Positions 24,901-35,260 of a stretch of DNA of 64,000 nt are shown piece after piece (within the stretch, counting starts at the first letter, position 1; every line of letters starts with the position of its first letter). The DNA is from Sapria himalayana (Eukaryota > Streptophyta > Magnoliopsida > Malpighiales > Rafflesiaceae). The notes beneath the pieces were generated by a model. That model made no database searches. It saw only the letters and a program-made list of their open reading frames with translations, and was not told the DNA's origin. The position numbers and the translations under genes are program-made. The stretch lies in NCBI GenBank assembly GCA_029783825.1, contig JAREIK010000801.1:7663571-7727570 (forward strand). The letters run 5' to 3'.

Positions 24901-27183
24901 TGTCCTTATTGCATGGAGAACTCTGATGTATTTTATCTAAGCAAAGGTGGAAAGACTTCTTGGTTTGATAACCATCGTAATTTCTTATATATGGAACATT
25001 CATTTTGGAGGTATATAAAGGAATTTAGGAAAGGGTAGATATTTTCAAAAGGTGTACCACCTTTGAGGTTATGTACAAAAATATTAGAGATAATTGATAG
25101 ACATGGCTTCAAAAATGTTACAGAAATTGATGTTGACTGTATTAATGTACAAATTTCAAAGAATTGTCACTAATGTCAGAAGAAATTAAGTATCTTTTAG
25201 GATTTGCCTTATTGGAAAACCAACCTAACTAGGTACAACTTAGATATGATGCACATTGAGAAGAACTTTTTTGAGAATATTTTTAATAATATTATGAATG
25301 TAGAAGGAAAAATAAAATCAATGATAAATTAAGAGAGAATTTAAAAAAGTTATATTCACGTCCAGAGTTACATAGGGATAAATCAATGAATAAATTTCCT
25401 AAGACTTGTTAAAGTCTTGACAATGATACAAATGAAGCTTTGTGAAAATAGTTGATATAGCTCATGTTCCCTAATGGATATGCATCTAAAAAGGGAAGAT
25501 ATGTTGATATGAAGAAGGATAAGTTATTTGAGATGAAAAGTTATGACTTCTATGTGTTTATGTAGAGGCTACTATTCATAACATTCCATGAATTACTTCT
25601 AGAAAATATTTGGCAAGCTTTGATTGAAATAAGTATTTTTTAAGAATCTCACTTGTAATGTCATAACAAAGAAAGACTTAAAGCAATTATAAAATAATAT
25701 ACCACTAATTTTATGCAGACTTGAACATATTTTTTCTCCTAGCTTCTGATTCCATGGAACATCATCCGATCCACTTACCTTATGAATCCATGATAACAGA
25801 CCCTATTCAATACAATTGGATGTATCCATTTGTGAGGTTGAATAATTTAATTTCATCATCTAAAAATTTAAATGTATTTGATAAATAAATATTATTCTAA
25901 TTAAGAATTTTTTTTCAGATATCTTAGAAAATTTAAAAATAATGTTTGATATAAATCTAAAGTTGATTGATTGATATGCAATACCTAATTGGTTGAAGAA
26001 GCTTTGGTATTTTTCTACACTACTTTTAGTCACAAGTGTATACTTCGCATAACAAAATTTCACCAAATAATGATTATGGTATAAGAAATGGATCAGAAGA
26101 TAATAGTATGATTTCTATTTTCCCCCATGTGGGTTGATCATATGGTACAAAAAAATTAAGATATATTTTGGAAGACAAGGAGTATCATGTTGCACACACG
26201 TATATCTTGTTGATCTATAAAGAAGTTAAACATATGTTAATATTTAAAATAACTTCGATCTTTTTTTTTGTAGAATTTATTATGAGGAACTAAGACATAG
26301 AGAACTACATATTGATGATACTATGATTGATGCCAAGCTTGATAAAGATTTTATATCTTAGTTTGAGAAATTTGTTAGTATATAACTTATCATGTTTCTT
26401 TTTAATAAATAATGTGCCACATTATATAAGTTATTTTTATCCTTTTTAGGTATATTTACTATCATCAAATATATGTAATAGACAAATAAAAGATTATGCA
26501 ATAGGATTATTACGAAGTTTACAAATGTATCCCATATATTATGTAAATGGATACAAATTCCACTCTTTGAAACATGATTCAAATAGATATGCAATGAATA
26601 GTGGTGTATCCATTAAGGGGTCTAACTCTACTGAATCTAATATTAACTTTCTTTGTTAATTAATTGAAATTCTACACTTGGAGTATCATATTCTTTTAAT
26701 TAAGAGGACAATTCTATTTAAGTGTTAATGGTTTGATCCCATTCCAAATTTAGGTACTAGAATTCATCATAAATATAATCTCATGGATGTGCACCATGAT
26801 AAATATTATTATAAACATGAGTCATTCATTCTTATGATGCAAATAGAATTAGTGTGTTACACAACATATCCAACTACAAGAAGAAATGCTGGTGACTGGT
26901 TGACTATTTATAAAATAAAACCTAGATCAACTATAGAAATTCTTTAAATAATTATCATAGTAACACCATCACATGTGCCTGCATTTCAAAAGAATATTGT
27001 AAATATTCATTTAATAAATCATGTGGTTAATGATAGGCATGAAATATTGATTGATGAAGATGTAAACTATTTTGACATTGATGATGTATATGTTGAAGAA
27101 GATAATGAGGGAGAATTAATTGCACTATCAGTTGATAATGAATATTTAGATGAAGATTTGTTTGAAATTTCTGATGATGAGTA
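21982..27183 (+). pseudogene. TNP2-type CACTA transposase, internally duplicated and decayed
   Basis: The intact protein cuts and joins the element ends. The N-terminus (21982 onward) resembles the plant transposase-associated domain (RQWINIRL, FVDDIEKFI). A Transposase_21 core follows at about 22250-23560 (LYDHSKLFVVARLMNLKA, PLIEELKNLWKYGVETY, VFYLSKRGKTSWFDDH). A DUF4218 scrap is at 23640-23815. Then the core appears again at about 23870-25240 (LGLCINEFHPFG, YSSWPVIITPYNL, ACPYCMENSDVFYLSKGG), with DUF4218 at about 25530-26220 (MEHHPIHLPYE-like, ILEDKEYHVAHTYIL). A DUF4216-like C-terminus is at 26470-26945 (YYVNGYKFHSLKHDSNRYAM, IKRTILFKC-WFDPIPN) and an acidic tail ends at 27183 (VYVEEDNEGE). 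Stops are frequent throughout. Domain names are from memory of the family. Confidence 0.88.
22230..25735 (+). repeat. Tandem duplication within the TNP2 transposase gene
   Basis: The segment from about 22230 to 23815 is paralogous, in the same orientation, to about 23870-25735. Matching starts are ATTAGTTGTG(C)AACAAATAAC and AATAGTTGTGTCACAAAAAATAA. Both copies share the SKLFVV/LKLYIV, FYLSK-GKTSWFD and DUF4218 landmarks. Copy 1 lacks about 300 bp present in copy 2 (about 25235-25530). The copies are clearly diverged, so the duplication is not recent. Confidence 0.8.
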
Positions 27184-28689
27184 GATATTTTTTTACTATG
27201 ATGTTAAATTATATTACTTATTCTACAACTAATATAATTTTGTAATTCAATTAAATTTTTGTTTTACAAATATAAATGTCAATGTGTGTGTCAAGATGTT
27301 TTCTTAGTATGACATATTCATTATATCTAATTTTTGTCTTTGCATATTTTGATGTTTATGAAAATTGAATTAGGTATGAGAGGTGACCATTCAAGTGGTC
27401 AAGGATCTCAATCCCTGGGGAGGGGTAGAAGAAGTCAATAAATAGTTCTTGGAGGAGGAATTCAACATTTATTTAATTATAATAACTCTACAAATATTTC
27501 TCTACATTCACCTACATGTACAAATGATGCGTTGGCATTGCCTCATCTTGACACACACATATTGTCTACCACTGACATTCTTTCTTTGTCTCATTTTGCA
27601 ATGGCTAGTATTGTTAGCTTCGTCCCACCTATCTTAGGAGGTACATGTAATGCTACTAAAGTATCAATAATGGCTGGATTTTCATAATCTATGGTTTACA
27701 AGAAAAGTTATGATAAAATCTTCATTCTGCCCACTCTTGATAATAAACAATATGTAGCTTACATAAATTTACTACTTCATATAATATTAAATTTTCTTCT
27801 TTTCATTTGTAATTAATTTATTTTAGAACTGTGCATAAAATTATAAATATTTGTTTTTATTTAAAATATGATAATTTTTATGAATAACTAACTATGATTT
27901 TGTTACTGATCCAACATTATCATTGAGAATTAAAATTATGTTTGTATTACTTAGTTTTAGATAAATAATAAAAATGAAGAAAACATGATCTTAGTAATAA
28001 AAGTATGGGTATTTTTCATTTATATGTATATGTATGTGCCAATATTAAACCACTCACATGTTTATTCATTCTGTTTCTCGTACAATCGAGAAGATTTTAA
28101 AGGAGAAACTAATTGTGGAGGATATAAAGTGGAGCAAAGTGCCCTTAAATATGAAAGAATATTATTGGAAAAAATTTGAAGTATAATTTAATGCATGTAG
28201 CAAATTGTCAAATTATTTTATTATTATAAACTATTTAAAAAAATACATCACAATGTAATGTTTTTTTAATTTGTTTTGTAGAATAAATATAAATAGAATA
28301 TTGCTTTGTAGATCTTTATGAAAAATACATGGAAATATATGTCTAGTGTAAGATACAATTACAAGCACATGGAAAATAGAGAAAAACATATAGTAAATAT
28401 GCAAAGCCAAATAATGTTCCTCTAGATATTTGGATAAAATGGTGTGAATACTAGAATAATGAAGAATTCAAGGCCTTGTCCAAGATGGCATCACAAAATC
28501 ATCGATCAAAGAAGTAGGTGAATGTTCAGGACATTCCAAACATATTAGTGGTTCCAAAACAACTTACTAATATTCTTTAGATTTGGTAATAGTTTCATTC
28601 CTAATTTATTTTGATGTTAACTTTGTGAATGCAAATGAAATTAAATTATTTTTTTTTTTGATAAATAAACTTCAATATCAAAAAAATTC

Positions 28690-31600
28690 TTTACATCCTA
28701 AGACATAGTTAGACAATTATATTCTTTTTGGAAAACAATGTAAATTTTCACTTTAATCTTCCTAACTATCCATTCTGCACTTTGAGATTTCTTTTCATGT
28801 AATCTTTTGTTTCGTTCCTACCAAATATGATAGGTTACAGCCGTGAAGCAAAGCTTTATGTATCTTGTTCCTTGGAGAGTCTTTGTCATAAAGCAAGCTG
28901 AATTCTTTAAAACTGGCAGTTATTGTGCTGAAGATTCCAGTAATTCCTGACTAGTTTTTCATCTCTTCCAAGATGAACTTGGAGAACTCACATTCGAAAA
29001 ACAAATGTTCGAAGGTTTCAGTTTTGGGACAGAATTCACACTCGAGGTTTGGGTAGTAAGGGAAGGCTTTATCTTTAGTTCTCAACTTGCCGTGGCTCGC
29101 AATCCATAAGGTGATTGCATGCTTGGGGATAAAGCCTTTCGACCAGACGGTTTTGGTCCAGGGTACTGTTTTCTTCCAATAAAAATCAGCTAGGTAATGA
29201 TAGGCATTAGAGATTATCCTACCTGCTATTACCCCATGCAACCATGAGCTCCATAGCACATTCCTTTGATCCCACTTTGGAGAGAAGAGAGTCTCTGACT
29301 GTCAATATAGCTTTCCAAAATGGCGTGTCCCCTCTGGAGGTGGGGAAATCCCAAATTGAATAAGATCTAAGGTAAAAATGGTGGATCCATTTTATCCAGA
29401 GAGAATCCTCTTTATTGTCAATCCGCCAAAGGGTTTTGACGAAAAAAGCCCTGTTCCAAAGAAAGATGTTTAGGATACCTAGGCCGCCCAGGTGCATGGG
29501 GGAGCATACCTTATCTCAAGATACCTTAGGTCTATATCTGCCTGAAGAAGGGCCACCCCATAAGAATCTTCTACAAGCTTCCTCGATAGCATTAATTACG
29601 AAGGAAGGAAGTAAGAAAACCGAGAACCAATATCCCTCAATCCCTTGCACGAGCGTACGTAATAGTTCTAATCTGCCCGCCATTGAGAGGATTTTCCCAG
29701 CCCACTGATGTATGGCATGAGGTAATCTTAGCAAGCAGAGTAGAAAACTGAGAAGTGATTAGTCGGCTAGAGGAAAGTGGAACGCCGAGAAATACAAACG
29801 GAAGGATCCCTTCCTGAAAACCCGAGCTTTCCAGAATCGCGTTCTTGGTAATTAGATTAACTCCTCCAAAGAAGATATTCGATTTGGAGGAGTTTACATC
29901 TAGGCCCGAGGCCCTTGAGAATGTGTTAAGCGTATCCAAGATAGTAGAGGTTGACGGAATATCACCGCGAGAGAAAATAATCAAGTCGTCCGCATACATG
30001 AGGTGCGATATTTTGAAATAGTTGCATCCTAGATGAAAACCAAAAATCCCAGAGGAAGTATTGGAAACAAGTAATCTCGAAAGATATTCCATACAAATGA
30101 CAAAGAGGTAGGGGGAGATTGGGACTCCTTGCCTGAGACCTCTTTTGCCCTTAAAGAAACCATGTAATTGACCATTTACCGCTACCGAAAAAGAAGTAGT
30201 GCTGATGCACTCGTAGATGATGTCAATGAATGGAGTCGGAAAGTTAAGGGCATATAGCACCTCCACCAGAAAATCCCATTCCACCGTATCAAAAGCTTTC
30301 TGGATATATATCTTGAAGAAGCAGCGTAGGAGAGATTCTTTTTCTCGCATACCTCCTAGATTAGGCATTGGGCAAGAAGAAAATTGTCCGATATTGACGC
30401 CCCTTGATAAAAGCTCCTTGAGAGGGGCTGATTAACCCACCCAATACCAATTTCAGCCGTGATGCAATCAATTTAGAGATGGTTTTATATATAACATTGC
30501 AACACGAGATGGGATGGTAATCTTTCACAGAGGAAGCATTGGCTGATTTTGGAATTAAGGCAATATAAGCATGGTTAATTTGCCTTAACAATCTACTAGT
30601 GTTAAAGAAATCTTTTATTGCCTTGATTATATCTTCTCCAATGCGCTTCCAGGCTGCTTTATAGAATTCAGCCGTAAACCCATCTGGGCCGGGGGATTTC
30701 GAATCCCCCATAGAAAAGATGACCTCTTTGATCTCTTCAGAAGAGAATGTTAAAGAAAGCTGGCCATGGTCAGCATTGGTGAGTGTCGGCCCATTTAGTA
30801 GCAACCCCTCTTGGATGGGTAATCTAGGCTTTGACGAGCCCAGTAATTCTTTGTAGAACGATAGGAAGGAATCAACAATTTCTGATTTAGATGTAGAAGG
30901 ATTACCATCAACTTTCGTGATTATAACAATTTTATTTTTTTGAAGTTTAGAAATTGTCAAAGCATAGAAGAATTTGCTACATCTGTCGCTGTTTTTCAGG
31001 TAATTTATCTTTGCTTTCTGCCTCAAGAAGGAGAGCTCAGTGTTCTTCTAGCTTTCTTAAGTTCAATTTTAATTGAATTTCCTCCTCCTTTAGAGTAGGA
31101 TCCGGACAGGAGAGCAGTTTCGACTGTATGGCAGTTAGAGTTTCTCTGGCGAGAAAGACTCTAGTGCTAATGTGGCCGAAGTGTTTCTCATTTAATTTCC
31201 TAAGAGGAGCCTTCAGCAGCTTTAACTTTGATGCTATTTGGAACATGGTGGAACCAAGGATCTTTGTATTCCACACATCATCAAGGAGCGGGAAGAAATC
31301 ATCATGAGAAATCCACATGTTACAGAATTTAAAGGGGATGAGTCTCCCTTTATCCGCAAGCTCAGTGGATAGAAGCATTAGAGAATGATCAGAGAAGACT
31401 CCTAGAGTCATGAACCTTACATGGCTATCCAATTGAAGGTTTGCCCAATCTCGATTGGCCATTGCTCTATCAAGCTTGCTTGATACTCTCCCATTGGTCC
31501 AAGAGAAATAATCCCTTGAGTAAGGGATGTCCTCCATGCCAAGCTTATTAATACAATCTAGAGCATCATGACACTCATAGTTTGTAATAACTTTGCCCCC

Positions 31601-32055
31601 AACTCTATCCAGACCGGACAAGTGGGGAATTGAAGTCCCCCATAGGGAATCCAAGGGGAGGAGCGAAGCCCTTTTATATCAACTAAGCTTTCCCAAAGGC
31701 ATCTTCTGCTGATGACCGAGTGTAGGCCGTATATAAATGATAAATGAAAGGAGACCCCTTTCTCAATATCGGTAACATGGAGCATCATGTGCTGGGAAGT
31801 ACAGACAAGGTTGAGGACCGTGGCTATTCGGGAGTCCCATAAAACTAACATTCTTCCGTATCTATAGCATGAGAAATTATCAATTGAATTGAGCCCTTTG
31901 TATTTTGATTTAATAAGCCAAGCAAGCTTTACTTGAGTAAGTCTCGCTTCTGCAATGGCGAATATGTCGATTGAGTGAGCTTTAATGAGTCGGGAAACTT
32001 CATTGTGTTTGAAGGGGCAATTAAAGCCCCGTAAATTCCAGAAAGCAATCTTCAT
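28690..32055 (-). pseudogene. LINE ORF2: endonuclease / reverse transcriptase
   Basis: It starts MKIAFWNLRGFNCPF (32055), an AP-endonuclease-like start. The catalytic GDFNS motif near 31650 is split by a frameshift. It continues with SRDYFSWTNGRVSSKLDRAM and FSDHSLML (31654-31037 frame). RT begins with NSDRCSKFFYALT (about 30990) and shows SPGPDGFTAEFYK, AYIALIPKS and PISCCNVIYKTISKLIA. After a frameshift near 30365 come QKAFDTVEWDFL, GLRQGVPISPYLF and the catalytic MYADDLIIF (about 30000). The C-terminus has WSKGFIPKHAITLWIASHGK and a CEFCPKTETFEHLFFEC zinc motif (29259-28951). The decayed tail runs nearly to the poly(A). At least three frameshifts and a few stops. No RNase H domain was recognised. 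Confidence 0.92.
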
Positions 32056-32840
32056 TTACAAGTGATTTTAGAAAACCCCATCTTTACTTTAGAAAGATAA
32101 GCCAAATAACATATGGTTCTGTCATTAACTAACAAGAGAGCCAAGTTGCAGGCCCCATGTTCAAATAGAGCCACCAGCCGCAGTTTCACCTCCAATAACC
32201 ATTGCCGATGTGAGTAACTAGGCCTCATACAGGCAAATTGTATGTAGGCTTCAAACCCGAGAGCAGCAACAGCCCTATAGCTTACCCGTCTGGGGCCAGT
32301 GTAACAATATAATATTAGAACTTCAGTGGGACGCAGCCCAAATCTTCTTAAGCCCGAAGGGGTAGACAGACCATTTATATAGGGGAGGTCTTCCATGCAA
32401 CTGGTCCTACCCTTACAAATAACTACCCTCACAAATGACCCCTTTTCCACAAAACACGCATAGAATACATCTAACCAGAGGCATAAATTCAAGGAGCCTG
32501 CGGCTATTGGCTTACTTTTGGGATTTGCAAATTGACCCAGACTTTTATTAAAATCTAGGCGGACGTATTTTGTTTTCCTTTTACATACAATACACTTTGA
32601 CTCACTCCATGCCATGCCTAGAGGTGCCCACACCTCTCCCGAAAACCCCTTTATCAAGTGTGCAAGGAGGGGATGGAAACCCCTCTTTTTCCAACCTCCA
32701 AAACTCCAACATAAACCCCCCACAAAGCCATAGAAAAAACAAAACAAAGAACTAGCAAAAATAAAGTCTTTATGCGTTACCCCTTTTTGACCACGGGAGG
32801 GGCAACCCATATTCCTTTTATGCCGGACCATGGGAGGCAC
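32052..32840 (-). CDS. Open frame between LINE ORF1 and ORF2 (uncertain)
   Basis: This is an uninterrupted 262-codon frame with a GTG at its 5' limit; the first ATG is nine bases later, at 32831. It lies between the end of ORF1 and the start of ORF2. Its stop overlaps the ORF2 start as ATGA (32055-32052). I recognise no domain. It is rich in aromatic and Cys residues and has a hydrophobic run (FIFASSLFCFFYGFVGGLCW). This could be a chance open frame in the ORF1-ORF2 spacer of moderate GC content; I favour that, but the length and abutment deserve a check. Confidence 0.25.
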   Translation of the reverse strand: MPPMVRHKRNMGCPSRGQKGVTHKDFIFASSLFCFFYGFVGGLCWSFGGWKKRGFHPLLAHLIKGFSGEVWAPLGMAWSESKCIVCKRKTKYVRLDFNKSLGQFANPKSKPIAAGSLNLCLWLDVFYACFVEKGSFVRVVICKGRTSCMEDLPYINGLSTPSGLRRFGLRPTEVLILYCYTGPRRVSYRAVAALGFEAYIQFACMRPSYSHRQWLLEVKLRLVALFEHGACNLALLLVNDRTICYLAYLSKVKMGFSKITCK

Positions 32841-33768
32841 CGCCCTTAAATGATAGCTCTTTGGGGCGAACTTTATTCCTGAGGTTTAGAGACGGACCTT
32901 CTCTAGCGCTCAAATCTTTCTTTTTCATCCGAGCTTTGACAATTGTGAAGTTCTCCAATTCTTCCTCCGGCTGGTACGACACCTTTTCCATGTCTTTTTG
33001 GCCACCTTCCACTTCACCATTAGGTTCTTCTAATGAAGAAGGCTTTACTCCATTTCATGCTGCATTTGGAGAGAAGTAATCCATGCATGCGTCTTGACTT
33101 TTGTCACCCTGTAAGGTGGTTTTCAGTTCTGACTCCATGGTGCAAGGAGGAAGGGGGGAAATAGGGGCCCCCCTAGCCCTTTCCTCCTTGGTCTTGATGT
33201 TCCGACAAGCAATTAGGGAATGACCAAAAATGGAACAATGATTGCAAAAAAGAGGAAGGTTTTCATACGATACGGGCTGTATGATTTTAGAGCCATCAGG
33301 AAACTCCAAATCAATTTCATCAATTAACTTACCTCCAATATCGATCTCCACGAGGACTCTAGCATATGCTATCTTCGAGATACTAGCCGTCAACTTGTCC
33401 ATGTGCAAGGGGCGCCTGATGCAACTAGCCATTTTACTAAGGCCTATAGGATTCCATAGATGTAACGGGAAATTAGACAATTTGATCCAAATGGGGATCT
33501 TGGCCATTTCTTTTAGGCCATAGTGGAAGCCTATAGGTAGTGGCTTAACATATAATGGTCAGGCCATAAACCAGGAACGGGCCTGCCTTGAGAATACGAT
33601 CACTTTCCTCAGGGCTTCCAAATCTGAAGACGAGCCAACCACTGGGGTGTTGGATGATTTGTGCGGATAAATTCCATTGGGCTTCCATAAACTTTCTTAA
33701 CAACAAGAGGCCAAGGCTTTTTGTAACAAAATAGCCGACTAAACAGTTTTTCTAGTGATCATCTATCA
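32818..33768 (-). pseudogene. LINE ORF1: DUF4283 plus CCHC zinc knuckle, truncated
   Basis: Nucleic-acid-binding ORF1 protein of a plant L1 element. The DUF4283 domain is read as CLVGYFVTKSLGLLLLRKF, WLVFRFGSPEESDRILKAGP (about 33640-33580), a frameshift with a stop near 33550, then PIGFHYGLKEMAKIPIWIK and PLHLWNPIGLSKMASCIRRP. The following zinc knuckle is CNHCSIFGHSLIAC (C-x2-C-x4-H-x4-C, about 33250-33210). The remaining part, from 33055, is shifted to a frame ending at 32818 (VKARMKKKD...GGASHGPA). The N-terminal start is missing because the LINE is 5'-truncated. In-frame stops are few. Confidence 0.85.
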
Positions 33769-35240
33769 TTGGTTAATGATAATGTTTCATGTACACCATT
33801 GGTTAATATTATTTATTTTCAAGAGACTAAGTTGGGACATCTACCAACACTATTTGAAGTGTTCAATCACATGCATAAGAAGGATGAGTCATTTGTAGAA
33901 GTGCATCAAATGATATTAATGTGAGTTTCTCATTTTCTACTTTAAGTGTATTATGTGAATTGTAATATGTTGAAGAAGAAGATATTAAAAAATTAATTTT
34001 TTGGCAACCATAATAATTAATTTTGCAAGTGAAGTATTTTTTTATTAATAGTAATGATGAGTTATTATATATGGACTCCATAACTAATGACTCAGTTCAA
34101 TTTTATCTTAATATTTAGTAGGCAATTGATGGTTTGATGTGCTGATTTCAATTTTATTTTAACATTGTATTGATGAATTATATTGTATTGTATAATTGTA
34201 AGAACCTTTAGAAAATATAATTGCCATTTCTTCTCATTTGATAGATCATTCTACACAAGCTCCAAAGATTGATGTGTGCTTTATTTACCTTCAGGTCATT
34301 AGAGTGGAGCCGAAAAAATGACAAATGCATGGTCTTGGAACCCATGCATCTACATTTTATCAAGATTCTATTTGGAGCTCTTCATCTTCCAATTATATTA
34401 ATTTATTTGATGAGCAGTTGTGAGAGGAGATGCAAGAAATTCAATATAATTTGCAAAGAAAAAAAAACAAAGAGATACAACACAAGAATAAAGAGATGCA
34501 AAAACAAATTGAAAAGATGAAAAAAAAAAGAAGAAGAAAGACTGAGAAGAGAGGTTGAAATGCAAAAAAAAAAAAGATTTTTAAGTTGGAGAAATTTATG
34601 TGCAAGATAGCAAATACTTCATTCATTTTTTAATATTATGAAGAAGATCCATCCATATCTTTAGAGAAGAACACTCGTATCAAAAATGAGTCGTAGCTAT
34701 TTGTTATGTTGTTTATGGTATTTTTACAAGGAACTTTGTTGTATTTGACTTTTTGTTGTTGTGTTCCTATTATTGTATGTAATTTATGTGCAATGGAGAT
34801 GGTTGAACTTTTATGTTTATTATTGGATGTTATATATTTTAGTAGATCTTATGTGAATCTTATTAGATGTTATATGTGCAAAGAAAAATTAGATTGTATG
34901 GTATATGATTTCTGTATGCAATTCTAAATGTTATATAGCATGCAAATTAGAAACATAAAATGACATATTAATTCCGAAGCTAATTTTAAAATAGAAATAG
35001 CATTTCTATTACATTACTCTTTTAGTATCGGATTAGAAATGGAAATGGAGTATCTGATTCCATCACTATGTTTGGAAATGAATATGTTCAGTCACACTGA
35101 TTAGAAATGTCCACACGGGTTCCATTTCTAAAATTTAGAAAGGAAACTTTTAGAAACAAAAAAAATTTATTAATAATTCAGACACTAATTATAGATTCTG
35201 ACTGAATTTGAAATGGATTTGGTTTTTTCTAATTTTTTTC

Positions 35241-35260
35241 TTTCTTGTCACTACAAGAAA
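35241..35260. repeat. Junction palindrome between the two CACTA elements
   Basis: TTTCTTGT (35241-35248), CACT, ACAAGAAA (35253-35260): perfect 8-bp arms. It is the fused 3' end of element 1 and 5' end of element 2, minus the AGTG that should close element 1. Confidence 0.85.

Larger units (their letters stand above)
28649..33768 (-). mobile_element. L1-type LINE, 5'-truncated, nested in CACTA element 1
   Basis: Oriented on the minus strand, with an 11-base poly(A) tail (T run at 28649-28659). It encodes an ORF1 remnant and an ORF2 with endonuclease, reverse transcriptase and a C-terminal zinc-finger/RVT-associated region, so it is a plant L1-clade element. It is less AT-rich than its surroundings, which marks it as a foreign insertion. 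The 5' end near 33768 falls inside the start of the ORF1 DUF4283 domain, so the copy is truncated as expected from target-primed reverse transcription. I could not find a convincing target-site duplication. Frameshifts and stops are fewer than in the host CACTA genes, which suggests a younger insertion. Confidence 0.92.
27373..34560 (+). pseudogene. Second CACTA gene (Transposase_24/TNP1-like), split by LINE
   Basis: Exon-like blocks match element 2's copy in order. They are 27373-27690 (GDHSSGQGSQSL-like start), about 28080-28180 (IKWSKVPLNMKEYYWKKF), and about 28320-28590 (VRYNYK, then PNNVPLDIWIKWCEYW, EEFKALSKMASQNHRSKK). After the LINE come about 33820-33920 (ETKLGHLPTLFEVFNHMHKK), about 34235-34400 (VEPKKMTNAWSWNP) and a Lys/Glu-rich coiled region (34400-34560). 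The W-W-SP/EF-ALS-KM-NR signature and the following PPTPFEVF-H-K motif are those of the plant Transposase_24-type gene that accompanies TNP2, thought to bind element ends. Several frames carry stops. The LINE lies between the donor near 28585 (gatttg|gtaata) and the acceptor near 33823, so it sits in an intron. Confidence 0.75.
20309..35248 (+). mobile_element. CACTA (En/Spm-like) element 1, host of a nested LINE
   Basis: It starts with CACTACAAAAAA at 20309 and continues with subterminal motifs of the type 'AGAAATGGAATTTAGAA'. It ends TTTTTTTCTTTCTTGT at 35248, where the expected final AGTG is absent and element 2 begins at once. Inside, on the plus strand, are a TNP2-type transposase pseudogene (21982-27183) and a second transposon gene (27373-34560). 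The latter is interrupted by a LINE (28649-33768). Without the LINE the element would be about 9.8 kb, a normal autonomous CACTA size. Its 5' 1.4 kb and 3' portion are homologous to element 2. All genes are broken, so it is not autonomous now. Confidence 0.88.

Noticed and set aside
29415..33523. Plus-strand open frames across the LINE
   Set aside because: All lie antisense to recognisable LINE ORF1/ORF2 segments.
34441..34626. Minus-strand Phe-rich frame
   Set aside because: It is antisense to the Lys/Glu-rich coiled tail of the CACTA second gene.
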